Shown: piece by piece, positions 1-8,064 of the stretch
Position numbering within the stretch: position 1 is the stretch's first letter
Layout of the letters: every line of letters begins with the position of its first letter
NCBI GenBank assembly: GCA_963791885.1
Contig: CAWBUL010000006.1
Location: forward strand, 2,232,001 to 2,296,000
From: CAVSUZ01 sp963791885
Lineage (GTDB): Bacteria > Pseudomonadota > Alphaproteobacteria > Acetobacterales > Acetobacteraceae
DNA length: 64,000 bases
Reading direction: 5' to 3'
Translations under genes and position numbers: made by a program
The notes under the pieces: model-generated
The model's database searches: none
Seen by the model: only the letters and a program-made list of their open reading frames with translations
Told to the model about the DNA's origin: nothing

Positions 1-191
1 ATGAGCAGGCCGGCGATGCCGGCGGAGACGAGGTCGAGCATCAGGGCGAAGCCGACGGCGATGCCGATCATATGCGGCAGCGTCGCTCGGATGCCGTAAT
101 TCGCCGCGGAGCTCGCGACCATCACGTTGTTCGGACCCGGCGTGATGTACATCACGAGGGCGAAGACGAAGAGCGGGATAAGATCTGTCAT
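1..191 (-). CDS. LysE/RhtB-family amino-acid exporter, N-terminal part
   Basis: The first 63 residues of an inner-membrane protein run off the left edge. The N-terminus contains a hydrophobic helix followed by TPGPNN and a second helix, the hallmark of LysE/RhtB exporters, which expel amino acids or their derivatives. The ATG at 191 overlaps the stop codon of the D-aminoacylase gene as ATGA, so the two are translationally coupled and probably co-transcribed. Export of an amino acid released by the deacylase is a reasonable inference. The substrate cannot be read from this fragment. Confidence 0.85.
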   Translation of the reverse strand, partial: MTDLIPLFVFALVMYITPGPNNVMVASSAANYGIRATLPHMIGIAVGFALMLDLVSAGIAGLL

Positions 192-1636
192 GGCGTGCGA
201 TGGAGAAGACTGCCCGCACGGGCCTCAGTGGCGCCTTGGCTCGCGATGTAGGTGGATTGGCCGTTGACCCAGACCTCCTGAATGCCGGAGGCGGGACGGG
301 TGGGCCATTGGAAGTCGGCCTCGTCGCGGACGGTGGCGGGATCGAACAGCACGAGGTCGGCGAAGGCGCCTTCGCGGATCACGCCGCGATCCTTCAGGCC
401 GAACACCTCGGCGGTGCGGCCCGTCATCTTGTGCACCGCTTGCTCCATGCTGAAGAGGCCGAGGTCGCGCGCGTAGTGGCCGAGCACGCGCGGGAAGGTG
501 CCCCAGAGACGCGGGTGGGGGTAAGAGTCGTGCGGCAGTCCGTCGCTGCCGATCATGGACAGGTCGTGCTTCATGATGCGCTGCACGTCCTGTTCGTCCA
601 TCTGGAAGAAGATGGCGCCGGCGGGGAGGAGTTTCTCGGCGGCTTCCTTCGGGGTGGTGTTCCACTCCTTGGCGATGTCGTCGAGCATGCGGCCGGCGAG
701 TTCCGGATGCGGGATGGACCAGGTGATCTGCACCGGCACATCGGGACGCAGCCGTGCGGGCATCAGCACGGTCGAACCGGCGTGGTAGGGATAAACGTCA
801 AACGCAACTTTCTGGCGCTGCGCGGCGGTTTCGATGCGCGGGAGGGTCTCGGTGGAGCGGCCGTAGTTCTCCGGCATGGCGCATTTGTGGTGGCTGATCA
901 CGACGGGTGCGTTTGAGTTGCGGCCGATCTTGAGGGTTTCCTCGATGAACTCGAGGACGTGGTCGGCTTCGTCCCGCATGTGGGTGACGTAGAGGCCGCC
1001 GGTTTCGCGCAGGGCCTGGGCGATGGCGATCACTTCCTCCGTCGGGGCGTTCATGCTGGGCGGGTAGTAGAGGCCGGTGGAGAAGCCGGCGGCGCCCTGG
1101 TGCAGCGCCTCGGTGAGGCGAGCGCGCATGCGCTCGGCTTCCTTGTCGGTGGCGGCGCGTTGGGTGTCTCCCCTCATGGCTTCGACGCGGAGCGACATGT
1201 GGCCGATCAGGGCGACGGTGTTCACGGTGGAGGGTTGGCGGGCGAGACGCTCGGCGTATTCGGCGAAGCTGCCGAAGGTCCACCATGACTCGTCGCCGAG
1301 CAGGTCGAGCGGCGGGATGGGGCGGGTGCGCATGCGGACTGGCGAGAGGCTGATGCCGCAATTGCCGACGACGACGGTGGTGACGCCCTGGGAGGATTTG
1401 CAGAGCATGCATTCGGGGCCGCAGAGGACGGCGCGGTCGTCGTGGGTGTGGGCGTCGATGAAGCCGGGTGCGACGGCCTTGCCGGTGGCGACGATCTCGC
1501 GGTCGGCGCCGGCTGATCCGAGGTCGCCGAGGCCGGTGATGCGGTCGTTGGTGACGGCGATATCGGCTTTGCGGCGGGAGGCGCCGGTGCCGTCGAAGAT
1601 GGTGGCGTCGCGGATGATCAGGTCACAGCGGAGCAT
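188..1636 (-). CDS. N-acyl-D-amino-acid deacylase (D-aminoacylase family amidohydrolase)
   Basis: A 482-residue metal-dependent amidohydrolase that would hydrolyse N-acyl-D-amino acids to a carboxylate and a free D-amino acid in the cytosol. Visible landmarks are GFIDAHTHDD near residue 58, the cysteine in GNCG near 93, which in this family is a zinc ligand, THMRDE, SHHK and the GSDG motif that carries the catalytic aspartate. Length matches the family. The frame is open further upstream, but the added 190 residues are low-complexity and the ATG at 1636 has GGGAAGG in front of it, so I start there. The end overlaps the exporter start by 4 bp. Substrate preference (D-Glu, D-Asp or hydrophobic D-residues) is not decidable. 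Confidence 0.88.
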   Translation of the reverse strand: MLRCDLIIRDATIFDGTGASRRKADIAVTNDRITGLGDLGSAGADREIVATGKAVAPGFIDAHTHDDRAVLCGPECMLCKSSQGVTTVVVGNCGISLSPVRMRTRPIPPLDLLGDESWWTFGSFAEYAERLARQPSTVNTVALIGHMSLRVEAMRGDTQRAATDKEAERMRARLTEALHQGAAGFSTGLYYPPSMNAPTEEVIAIAQALRETGGLYVTHMRDEADHVLEFIEETLKIGRNSNAPVVISHHKCAMPENYGRSTETLPRIETAAQRQKVAFDVYPYHAGSTVLMPARLRPDVPVQITWSIPHPELAGRMLDDIAKEWNTTPKEAAEKLLPAGAIFFQMDEQDVQRIMKHDLSMIGSDGLPHDSYPHPRLWGTFPRVLGHYARDLGLFSMEQAVHKMTGRTAEVFGLKDRGVIREGAFADLVLFDPATVRDEADFQWPTRPASGIQEVWVNGQSTYIASQGATEARAGSLLHRTP

Positions 1637-1792
1637 CGGGCCTTCCCGTGTCGGTGCGGTCCGATGGGTTGTAGAGCATCCGGGGTGGGGCGTCAGTCGG
1701 GCGGGATGGGAAACAGGTGGGCGAGGCGCCAGGCGCCAACGAGTGGTTGGGGCTTGGGGCCGGCGGGGTGTCTCGCGGGCGTCTCGGTTTGG

Positions 1793-1830
1793 TGTTTTCG
1801 AGTCTTTGGAATCGTGGGATGAGACGGATG
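1793..1830. repeat. Imperfect direct repeat, copy 1
   Basis: The 38-bp unit begins TGTTTTCGAG and ends GGGATGAGAC plus GGATG. It matches copy 2 (1923-1959) at nearly every position, with a one-base gap. The two copies are 130 bp apart in the leader region of the D-aminoacylase gene. Confidence 0.7.
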
Positions 1831-1922
1831 GTGGCATCCGGTGGGCTTGGTGCGTGCTAAAGCTGCGCGTTGGTTTGGCCGGAGGCAGGAGGTCAGACTG
1901 TCTCGGCGGAATCTCAATTTTG

Positions 1923-1959
1923 TGTTTTCGAGACTTAGGATCATGGGATGAGACAAATG
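1923..1959. repeat. Imperfect direct repeat, copy 2
   Basis: Begins TGTTTTCGAG and ends GGGATGAGAC plus AAATG; partner of the repeat at 1793-1830. The sequence between the copies is unrelated to them. The role is unknown; it could be a small dispersed element or an old tandem duplication. Confidence 0.7.
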
Positions 1960-1975
1960 CCAGGAGCGGCGGATT

Positions 1976-2300
1976 GGTTGCCGCCGCGTCCTCGCGCCGT
2001 GCGGTGCTGGCCATGACGGTTTCGGGGTCGGCGAGGCCTTCATCGAGGAGGACGGTGGTGATGTGCTCGGTGCGCTCACCCCGGTCGGAGGCTTCGGGGT
2101 CGGATTCGGTCTCTCGGCGCTCGGCCTGGAGGCGTTTGAGTTCGCGGATGGCGCTTTTGGCCTGACGCATCATGGACGCGGCCTGGGCGCGGCACTTCAG
2201 CTTCATGGGGTGCGGGACGCCGGGGTCGCGAGGGCCGCAATGCGGGCGATGAGGGAGTCGTTGCGGCGGGTCTCGGCGCCCGGGAGGTCATCCGCCGGTG
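1976..2300 (-). pseudogene. Decayed small conserved hypothetical gene
   Basis: Two minus-strand frames carry pieces that look like one small helical protein. The upstream frame has a segment containing RRNDSLIARIAAL (about 2230-2275), and the next frame has KCRAQAASMMRQAKSAIREL followed by a charged tail (about 2120-2206). Small proteins with this order, an ARIAAL helix and then a C-x-AQAxSMMRQ helix, recur in Acetobacteraceae genomes as I remember them. Here the two halves are in different frames and the stretch between them is short, so the gene seems deleted and frameshifted. The family resemblance is from memory, so confidence is low. Confidence 0.3.
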
Positions 2301-2895
2301 GCGGGAGGATGCGGTTAAGGGTCCGGATGAGGGGTACTGGGCGTGGGTTGGGAGGGTGTAGGCGAGGTCGGTTGGTTCGGGCATGGGGGTGGGTTATAGC
2401 GTTAGTATGATTGACGTGCAATCGTTACGTTGAGGCGGTGAGGATTTGTGTTCGGTGCCTGGGCGAACGGTTCCTCCAGACCTGAACAGCCGTCTCCGTT
2501 GCTGGCGGCACGACCAACGTTAGGCGGCCGGTCATACAAAGATCCACTTTGCGCCCATTCCGGTCATCGAGCCGCCCTCGCCGGCTGCTCGGAAGCAAAC
2601 ATTGCAACCCACGTCGTCGGCCAAGATGAGGGGCTTTCTGACAGTCCGCTTGCGGGTTGGAAAGCACTGAACTCTGTCGCTCGGCTCCGGGCCGGGTGTT
2701 GCGAACGCGAGCACGGAACCTCCGATCGTGGCGCAATTCCCCATCTCTGGACAATGCCCTCGACCTCTGTCCGAATGGCCGCACGCTGCTGAGTCCGTCA
2801 CTCTGGCCGGTCCCGAAAGCATCGTTCAGGGCCGTTGCGCGCCACGGCCACGGCGTCAGTTGACGCGGTTGGGAAGCCTCATTTTGGAGGTGCGG
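2301..2895. other. Long intergenic stretch with no recognised gene
   Basis: Nearly 600 bp before the first cupin gene. Open frames exist on both strands, but none gives a recognisable protein or has a sensible start. The last 15 bases contain the ribosome-binding site of the cupin gene (TTGGAGG, 5 bases before ATG 2896). A promoter for the downstream cluster probably lies here, but I cannot point to it. Confidence 0.5.
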
Positions 2896-3352
2896 ATGTC
2901 TTTCTTCAGAGCCAATCAGGCGGTCGTCCTTGGTCCCGGCGAAGGCACCCACCTGGACGTTCTGGGAGATTTCATAACGCTCCTGATCTCGGGGAAGGAG
3001 ACGAATGGCGCGTTCACTGTGCTGTCGGAAACGTCCCCGCCGGGCGGCGGTACCCCCCTGCATACGCACCACAAGGAAGATGAAGCCCTCTATGTTCTCG
3101 CGGGTGATTACGAAATCCAGTGCGGCGACCAAACAGTTCGCGCGGGGCCAGGATCGTTCGTTTTTGCTCCTAGGGGCATACCGCACAAATTGACCAATGT
3201 AGGCACCGGGCCGAGCACCGGTACTAGGCGTCGTGTCCCCTGCGGGCTTCGAGGGTTTTTGGGAGGAGATCAGTCGGTTGCCGCCGCCAGCCGACATGGA
3301 AGCCATTATGGTGCTCGCAAAGAAGTATCAACTGGAAATTCACGCGCCTTAG
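2896..3352 (+). pseudogene. Cupin-domain protein, frameshifted
   Basis: A small single-domain cupin of about 150 residues. The metal-binding motif HTHHKEDEALYVLAGDYE sits near residues 56-73, and the second cupin motif (PGSFVFAPRGIPH) follows about 20 residues later. After LTNVGTGPST the reading moves to the next frame, where it continues as VLGVVSPAGFEGFWEE and ends at the TAG at 3350-3352. Removing one G from the GG at 3220-3221 restores one clean frame across the join. The start is well supported by TTGGAGG. Cupins of this type are often isomerases or quercetinase-like proteins of aromatic or sugar catabolism. Whether the break is real or a sequence error is open. Confidence 0.75.
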
Positions 3353-3405
3353 CCCGTGGTGGCTCGCCGCCGCACCAGCTTGCCCCTTCGCGGAGGACGG
3401 ACAAC

Positions 3406-4119
3406 ATGCGCGCAGAGCCGAAAGTCATCGTGATTACGGGCGCCTCGCAAGGGATTGGTGCAGGCCTGGTCGAAGCGTTCGTGGGCAGGGGCTATAGCGT
3501 CGTCGCGAATTCCAGGAAAATAGAGCCGAGCATCTTGCCGAATGTACTGACCGTCGCGGGCGACGTCGCCGATCCCGAGACGGCTATCCGCATCGTCGAC
3601 ACGGCAATCGACCGATTTGGCCGCGTCGATACGCTGGTGAACAATGCCGGCGCCTTCCTCTCGAAACCGTTCACCGAATATTCCGCCGCCGAATTCCACG
3701 CGATGGTCGGGGTGAACCTGGCCGGTTTCTTCCACGTGTCGCAACGCGTGGCAGCCGTGATGCTGCAACAGCAAAGAGGTCATATCGTCAATATTACGAC
3801 GAGTTTGGTCAATCAACCTATGGCGGCGGTGCCCGCCGCCCTGGCCGCTCTGACGAAGGGCGGGCTGGACGCGGTCACTCGGTCGCTGGCCATTGAGTAT
3901 TCCAGCAGAGGCATCCGTGTGAACGCAGTATCACCGGGCATTATCAAGACGCCGATGCACCCCACCGAAACACATGACTTCCTTTCGACGCTCCATCCAA
4001 TGGGTCGTATGGGCACCGTCAAGGACATCGTCGAAGCCGTGCTCTACCTCGAGACGGCAACTTTCATCACCGGTGAGACACTGCATGTCGATGGCGGCGC
4101 TCACGCCGGCCATTGGTGA
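3406..4119 (+). CDS. Short-chain dehydrogenase/reductase lacking the catalytic tyrosine
   Basis: A complete 237-residue Rossmann protein. TGASQGIG (residues 11-18) is the dinucleotide-binding glycine motif and NNAG (79-82) the SDR structural motif. The serine of the catalytic triad is present in NITTSL, and the lysine is K151 in LTKGG. Four residues before it, where the family has tyrosine, there is alanine (PAALAALTK). The C-terminal PG...TPMHP and GETLHVDGG segments are normal. GGAGG lies upstream of the ATG at 3406. The frame is also open upstream into the cupin gene, but that is a by-product of the cupin frameshift. It may bind NAD(P) and work differently from a classical SDR, or be inactive. 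Confidence 0.85.
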   Translation: MRAEPKVIVITGASQGIGAGLVEAFVGRGYSVVANSRKIEPSILPNVLTVAGDVADPETAIRIVDTAIDRFGRVDTLVNNAGAFLSKPFTEYSAAEFHAMVGVNLAGFFHVSQRVAAVMLQQQRGHIVNITTSLVNQPMAAVPAALAALTKGGLDAVTRSLAIEYSSRGIRVNAVSPGIIKTPMHPTETHDFLSTLHPMGRMGTVKDIVEAVLYLETATFITGETLHVDGGAHAGHW

Positions 4120-4160
4120 CCGTTGCTCCGCCGTAAGCTTCCTGTGATGTGGAGAAGCAG

Positions 4161-5233
4161 ATGATCACCTGGCCCGACCGCCGTCTACTCGACCTGCTCG
4201 CCATCGAATTGCCCATCATTCAAGCTCCGATGGCCGGATCGGGCACTGCCGCGCTGGCGATCGCCGTGGCGGAGGCTGGCGGGCTCGGCTCTCTGGCCTG
4301 CGCGCTACTGACGCCAGAGCAGGCGCGTGCCGAATTCGGCGCAATTCGTCAGCGAACGTCGAAGCCTATCAACATGAATTTCTTCTGCCACGAGCCGGCT
4401 GTGGTCGATACGACCCGCGAAACCGCGTGGCAGCAACGGATGAAACCCTATTATGTCGATCTCGGTCTAGATCCCGAGATGCCGGCGCCGGTACCGTCTG
4501 CCCCACCGTTCGGCGCCGTGCACTGCGATCTCGTGGCGGACCTCAGGCCCGAGATCGTGAGCTTCCACTTCGGCTTACCCTGCGAGACTTCGATCGAGTC
4601 GAGTGAAGGCGACCGGCTGCAAGGTACCTGTCAACGGCCACCACGGTGAAAGAGGCCGTCTGGCTGGAGCAGAGGGGCTGCGATGCCATAATCGCTCAGG
4701 GGCTTGAGGCCGGTGGGCATCGCGGCATGTTTCTCACCGAGTTGATGAGCACCCAGGTTGGCACCATGGCCCTGGTGCCACAGGTGGTGGATGCTGTCAG
4801 CGTGCCTGTCATTGCGACAGGGGGCATCGCCGATGGGCGGGGGATAACCGCCGCCCTCGCGCTCGGTGCCGGGGGCGTGCAGCTAGGGACGGCCTACCTG
4901 TTTTGCCCTGAAGCGGCCGTTGCACCGGTGCATCGACAGGCGCTGAAGGCGGCGCAAGCCGATCAAACGGCGGTGACGAACGTCTTCACCGGACGTGCCG
5001 CGCGTGTCCTGGTCAATCGGGCCGTCGGCGTGCTCGGGCCAATGAGCGAACTTGCGCCCGGTTTTCCCCGAGCCTCGGGTGCTCTCTCGCCGTTGCGTGT
5101 AAAAGCGGAGGCAGCCGGATCGGCCGATTTCACGCCTCTCTGGTCTGGCCAAGCAGCTCACCTCGGTCGAGACCTTCCGGCGATGCAGCTGACCTTGCTC
5201 TTAGCCGAGGAAGCGAAGTTGCGCGGTGCATGA
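4161..5233 (+). pseudogene. Nitronate monooxygenase (2-nitropropane dioxygenase family), two frameshifts
   Basis: An FMN-dependent TIM-barrel enzyme of about 355 residues that oxidises alkyl nitronates. The N-terminal PIIQAPMAGSG and EAGGLGSLA motifs are in the first frame (to about 4595). A short middle piece reading RVKATGCKV is in the second (about 4600-4626). The C-terminal part, with QGLEAGGHRG, ATGGI and ALGAGGVQLGTAYLF, is in the third (to 5233). Each shift is a single extra base. The second lies in AAGGTACCTG (4621-4630), and dropping one C there gives KVLSTATTVKEA. The ATG at 4161 follows GGAGAAG. It sits 41 bp behind the SDR gene on the same strand. Confidence 0.8.
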
Positions 5234-5300
5234 GATGTCAGGTGCTCAATACTCAATCGGGAGTCTGGGGCGTGTCGAACGCTGATCTTCCTCAACGTTC

Positions 5301-5774
5301 GTGGACGCTCGCGCCGGGGAAATTCTGGATGTGCTCGGCCCTCGGGTTCAGCATCTGACGGCATTGTCGGACGATGATGGCGGATTTTGCGTGATCAGAT
5401 CCACCATACCTGCCCAAGTTGTGGTGCCGGTCCACAGTCACGCTGACCGTGAGACGTTCTACATTCTTGCTGGGGAGCTTCAGGGGCTGCGGGAGGTTCA
5501 CTGGAGCACGCTCGTCAGTGGCGAGGTCTTCGATGTGCCTGGCGACACCAGGCACGGCTTTCGAAACCTGTCCGGCACGTCGGTGTCATTGCTGCTCGTG
5601 ACGACGATGCGGATGGGACGGTTTTTTCGCGATGTCGGCCGTCCTGCGGCAACGGTCGCGCCAGGTCCGCCGAACGAGGCGGATGTCCAGCGCTTCTTCG
5701 AGATCGCACAGAGCTACGGCCACTGGCTTGGCAGCCCCAAGGACAATGCAGACGTTGGCATATCGTTTGGTTGA
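5301..5774 (+). CDS. Cupin-domain protein
   Basis: A 157-residue protein with one cupin barrel. HSHADRETFYILAGEL carries the His/His/Glu metal ligands, and PGDTRHGFRN is the second conserved motif. A C-terminal tail of about 50 residues follows, with a helix near RFFEIAQSYGHWLG. The start is a GTG at 5301; no ATG suits the same frame upstream. It lies downstream of the nitronate monooxygenase on the same strand and is the second cupin of this cluster, although the two cupins are not close copies. The reaction is unknown. Confidence 0.75.
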   Translation: MDARAGEILDVLGPRVQHLTALSDDDGGFCVIRSTIPAQVVVPVHSHADRETFYILAGELQGLREVHWSTLVSGEVFDVPGDTRHGFRNLSGTSVSLLLVTTMRMGRFFRDVGRPAATVAPGPPNEADVQRFFEIAQSYGHWLGSPKDNADVGISFG

Positions 5775-5883
5775 TCGCTGAGGAGCGGGGAACCAATCAC
5801 TGCCGGTGGCACGAAGCCCGATTGAGGTCTTGGATGCAGCTCCAAAGCCTGGGTCCGCGACCACAAAGCGGACACTTGGAAGT

Positions 5884-5899
5884 AAGGCTATCAAGCCTT
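5884..5899. promoter_or_regulatory. Palindrome upstream of AbrB-type gene, copy 1
   Basis: AAGGCT-ATCA-AGCCTT is a perfect 6-bp inverted repeat with a 4-base centre, ending 12 bases before the antitoxin ATG at 5912. The same element with one change precedes the second AbrB-type copy. Antitoxins usually bind palindromes at their own promoters, so this is a plausible operator; that role is inference. Confidence 0.55.
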
Positions 5900-5911
5900 G
5901 CGTGGCCTCCG

Positions 5912-6160
5912 ATGGCCAGTACACTGACGGTGACCGCAAAGGGACACAGGTGACGCCCCGGCGTGAGCTTCTGGGGCATTTGGGAGTTCGGGCCGGTGAC
6001 AAGATCGTTGTCGATCTCCTGCCCTCAGGACGCGCGGAGCTACGCGCCGCTTCATCGGACCTCTCGGCGTTTTTGGCTGCCTGGCCGCTCGGGGCAAAAC
6101 GGTTTCGATCGAGGAGATGAACCGGGTTATCGAGGATGGACCGCTGGGGAGCGAGGCGAC
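5912..6160 (+). pseudogene. AbrB/SpoVT-type antitoxin, copy 1, broken
   Basis: It begins MASTLTVTAKG, the swapped-hairpin AbrB DNA-binding start, then hits a stop because of a two-base AC duplication near 5943. The next frame continues with RRELLGHLGVRAGDKIVVDL, typical of the fold, and a further frame gives the VSIEEMNRVIEDG tail. About 230 bp (5884-6109) are repeated with high identity at 8038-8267. In intact relatives such a gene is followed by a PIN-domain toxin, and remnants of one follow here directly. It is not functional as read. Confidence 0.75.
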
Positions 6161-6503
6161 CGCGCTGCTCCGCCAGGCCGGTCTGATTGTGGTGACGATT
6201 CCAGCGCTGTGCGAATTCGTCTGGGTGCTCCGCCGCATTTACACATTGACGCCGCCGAGATCGGCATCGCGATCCGAGCGCTGTGCTCGGCACGTTCGGT
6301 GGTTTGCGACCGGCTGATTGTTGAGGCGGGCTGCGTAGATGGAAGCTGGCGGTGATTTAGCCGATGGGGCGATTGCCGCGATCGGGCAAGGCGCAGGGGC
6401 CGATACGTTCGTCAGTTTCGACAGAAGGGCGCTGCGTCTTGCGCGGCGCGTGGGTGTGCGGGGGAGAGCGCTGTCCGAGATGTTGAGTAAGGAGGGCGAT
6501 TGA
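6161..6503 (+). pseudogene. PIN-domain toxin (VapC-like) remnant
   Basis: Three frames give successive parts of a PIN ribonuclease: LLRQAGLIVVTIPALCEFVW, then AEIGIAIRALCSARSVVCDR, then ADGAIAAIGQGAGADTFVSF with the RRALRLARR end and a stop at 6501-6503. The N-terminal strand with the first catalytic aspartate (usually a D-T-N motif) is missing. The remaining toxin sequence joins in frame to the antitoxin tail at about 6160, as if a deletion fused the two genes. Decayed and inactive. Confidence 0.7.
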
Positions 6504-6584
6504 GTTGGGGCAGGTTTGCGGGGGCGCGATCTTCTGGTCCGCGGGCTATGGGCAATCAGCGGAAAGGCGATCGGGATCGCGTGC

Positions 6585-6712
6585 GGTAGGCCTGGGTCGC
6601 CACGGCCCGCTCCGCGGGCCTCGCGATGACATTGGGGGGCTTGCGGACGCAGCCTTGCGGTTCGCGCGTCAGTCCGCACGAGATTGCGTCGTCGCGCTGC
6701 GCTCGTCGCAAT
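6585..6712. repeat. Tandem imperfect repeat, unit 1
   Basis: About 128 bp beginning GGTAGGCCTGGGTCGCCACG, matched by unit 2 at 6732-6848 with a period near 147 bp. Both units contain a GC-rich inverted segment (CCCGCTCCGCGGG), GGGGGGCTTGCGGACGCA and an ending like CGAGATTGC...CGTCGCGCTGCGC. The ending resembles short dispersed intergenic repeats common in alphaproteobacteria. The region 6504-7021 holds no gene besides these repeats. Confidence 0.75.
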
Positions 6713-6731
6713 GACTGCGCTCATTCCGTAC

Positions 6732-6848
6732 GGTAGGCCTGGGTCGCCACGGCCCGCTCCGCGGGCCGCGGTGATGTTGGGGGGCTTGCGGACGCAACCT
6801 TGCAGTCCGCGCGAGATTGCTTCGTCGCGCTGCGCGCTCCTCGCAACG
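6732..6848. repeat. Tandem imperfect repeat, unit 2
   Basis: Second unit of the pair starting at 6585, with the same order of blocks and a few deletions relative to unit 1. It lies about 170 bp upstream of the DUF3833 gene. Confidence 0.75.
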
Positions 6849-7021
6849 AGCATCTTTCGATGGTGCTGTCCTGGGCCAGCGATATAAACCTGCCCCGAAG
6901 CAGAGGTCGGCGAATTTATCTTGTGCGCTCTCGGCGTCTGCGTTCTCACATGGTCTGCAAGAATTTCGCACTCCGAAGAAGTCGCTTCAATCTTCAGCAC
7001 CAACCCATGAAGGCAGCCATT

Positions 7022-7555
7022 ATGTCGAAGCCGATCTGCGCCCTCCTGCTTTTAGCAACGGGCCTCGGCGGCTTCGGCTGTGCGCCGGCACTTCCGCCGT
7101 CTGCTTTCGAGGGGGGTGTCCCGGAGATGCGGCCGGAAATCTTCTTTGCCGGAGCGACCAACTCAAGCGGCGTCGTGGAGAACCGCTCTGGTGCGCCGAC
7201 GCGCCGCTTCCATGTCAAAGGGTCGGGTGTGATGCTTCCGGATGGGAGCTTTCGTCTGGATCAGAGTGTCGTCTTCGACGGGGAGGCGCCGGAACGACGA
7301 ACCTGGGTGATGCGCCGCCTCGGCGCCCATACTTACACCGGGACGCTGAGCGACGCGTCGGGAGCTGTGGAGGGTGAGGCGTATGGCAACCTCTTTCACT
7401 TGCGCTATCCGATGAAGAGTCCCGTCGGCGGCCAGATGGAGCAGTGGTTGTACTTGCAACCGGACGGCCGCAGTGTGATGAACGAAGCGACTGTCCGCGT
7501 GTTTTGGGTCGTGGTTGCGCATCTATCCGAGCGCATCACGCGCGAGGACCACTGA
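7022..7555 (+). CDS. DUF3833-family lipoprotein
   Basis: A 177-residue protein with a short hydrophobic leader ending in GGFGC. This is probably a lipoprotein signal, although the residues before the cysteine are not a textbook lipobox. The body matches my knowledge of DUF3833: FFAGATNSSGVVENR, GSFRLDQSVVFDGE, AYGNLFHLRYPMK and a terminal LSERITRE. Function unknown; members are periplasmic beta-rich proteins. An in-frame ATG at 7007 is an alternative start that would add five residues. It stands alone between repeat and remnant sequences and looks intact, unlike its neighbours. Confidence 0.8.
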   Translation: MSKPICALLLLATGLGGFGCAPALPPSAFEGGVPEMRPEIFFAGATNSSGVVENRSGAPTRRFHVKGSGVMLPDGSFRLDQSVVFDGEAPERRTWVMRRLGAHTYTGTLSDASGAVEGEAYGNLFHLRYPMKSPVGGQMEQWLYLQPDGRSVMNEATVRVFWVVVAHLSERITREDH

Positions 7556-7633
7556 CATTGCGGAATCTTGTAGAAGTGTCGGGAGTTGTCGTGCTCACAA
7601 TCACCGAAGCAGCCAACGTTTTAGGTGAGCGGC

Positions 7634-8020
7634 AGAGGTGCTCAAGCTGATCACCAGTCCGAAGATGGGAGTAGGAAACTCCCGCTGGATGACCGGCGCG
7701 GGGAAGGTGATCACGTTCCCAACTGATAGTCCGAAAATGTTGCATCCGCCGTACAACCCGATCGGGTGAGAAGGCAGACACAGCATCAGAAGGACGCCAC
7801 CAGCCTGGCTGGCGAAGCCCGCCGCAGATGCCACGCACGTGGGTAGGCAACGATGACGGTGGCGAGGGTGGTCCGGCCGCTCATTGCTGCAACGGATGTG
7901 ATGGCGAGGCCGCTTGCGGCACCGTCCGGTCCGATATGAAGGAGACGCGATGTGGCCGATCTGCGCGGCGAGTGCCAGAACGAATGGGAGTGCGACGAAA
8001 TCTGGTTGCTGCGACCGTGG
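7634..8020 (-). pseudogene. MFS transporter remnant
   Basis: Minus-strand fragments in at least two frames read as the C-terminal half of a major-facilitator transporter: a piece with PFVLALAAQIG, then GPDGAASGLAITSVAAMSGR in another frame, then YGGCNIFGLSVGNVITFPA and REFPTPIFGLVISLSTSA. The N-terminal half and the true C-terminus are missing. It lies between the DUF3833 gene and the second AbrB-type copy. Transport function is lost. Confidence 0.65.
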
Positions 8021-8037
8021 AGGGAGCACATGAAAAT

Positions 8038-8053
8038 AAGGTTATCAAGCCTT
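8038..8053. promoter_or_regulatory. Palindrome upstream of AbrB-type gene, copy 2
   Basis: AAGGTT-ATCA-AGCCTT, identical to the element at 5884-5899 except for one base that breaks the perfect symmetry. It ends 11 bases before the ATG at 8065. Confidence 0.5.
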
Positions 8054-8064
8054 ACTGGAATTCC

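Larger units (their letters stand above)
1637..1975. other. Non-coding stretch upstream of the D-aminoacylase gene
   Basis: About 340 bp between the deacylase start and the decayed small gene at 1976-2300. It holds the imperfect direct repeat pair described separately and presumably the deacylase promoter. I see no convincing gene: the open frames are Arg/Pro/Ser-rich and disagree in all six readings. Confidence 0.5.

Noticed and set aside
188..2206. A 672-residue version of the D-aminoacylase beginning at 2206
   Set aside because: The extra 190 N-terminal residues are low-complexity and cover a repeat pair; the family begins at the ATG at 1636, which has a good ribosome-binding site.
2728..4119. 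A 463-residue cupin-SDR fusion protein
   Set aside because: The open frame joins the two only because the cupin is frameshifted at 3220; the SDR has its own ribosome-binding site and start at 3406.
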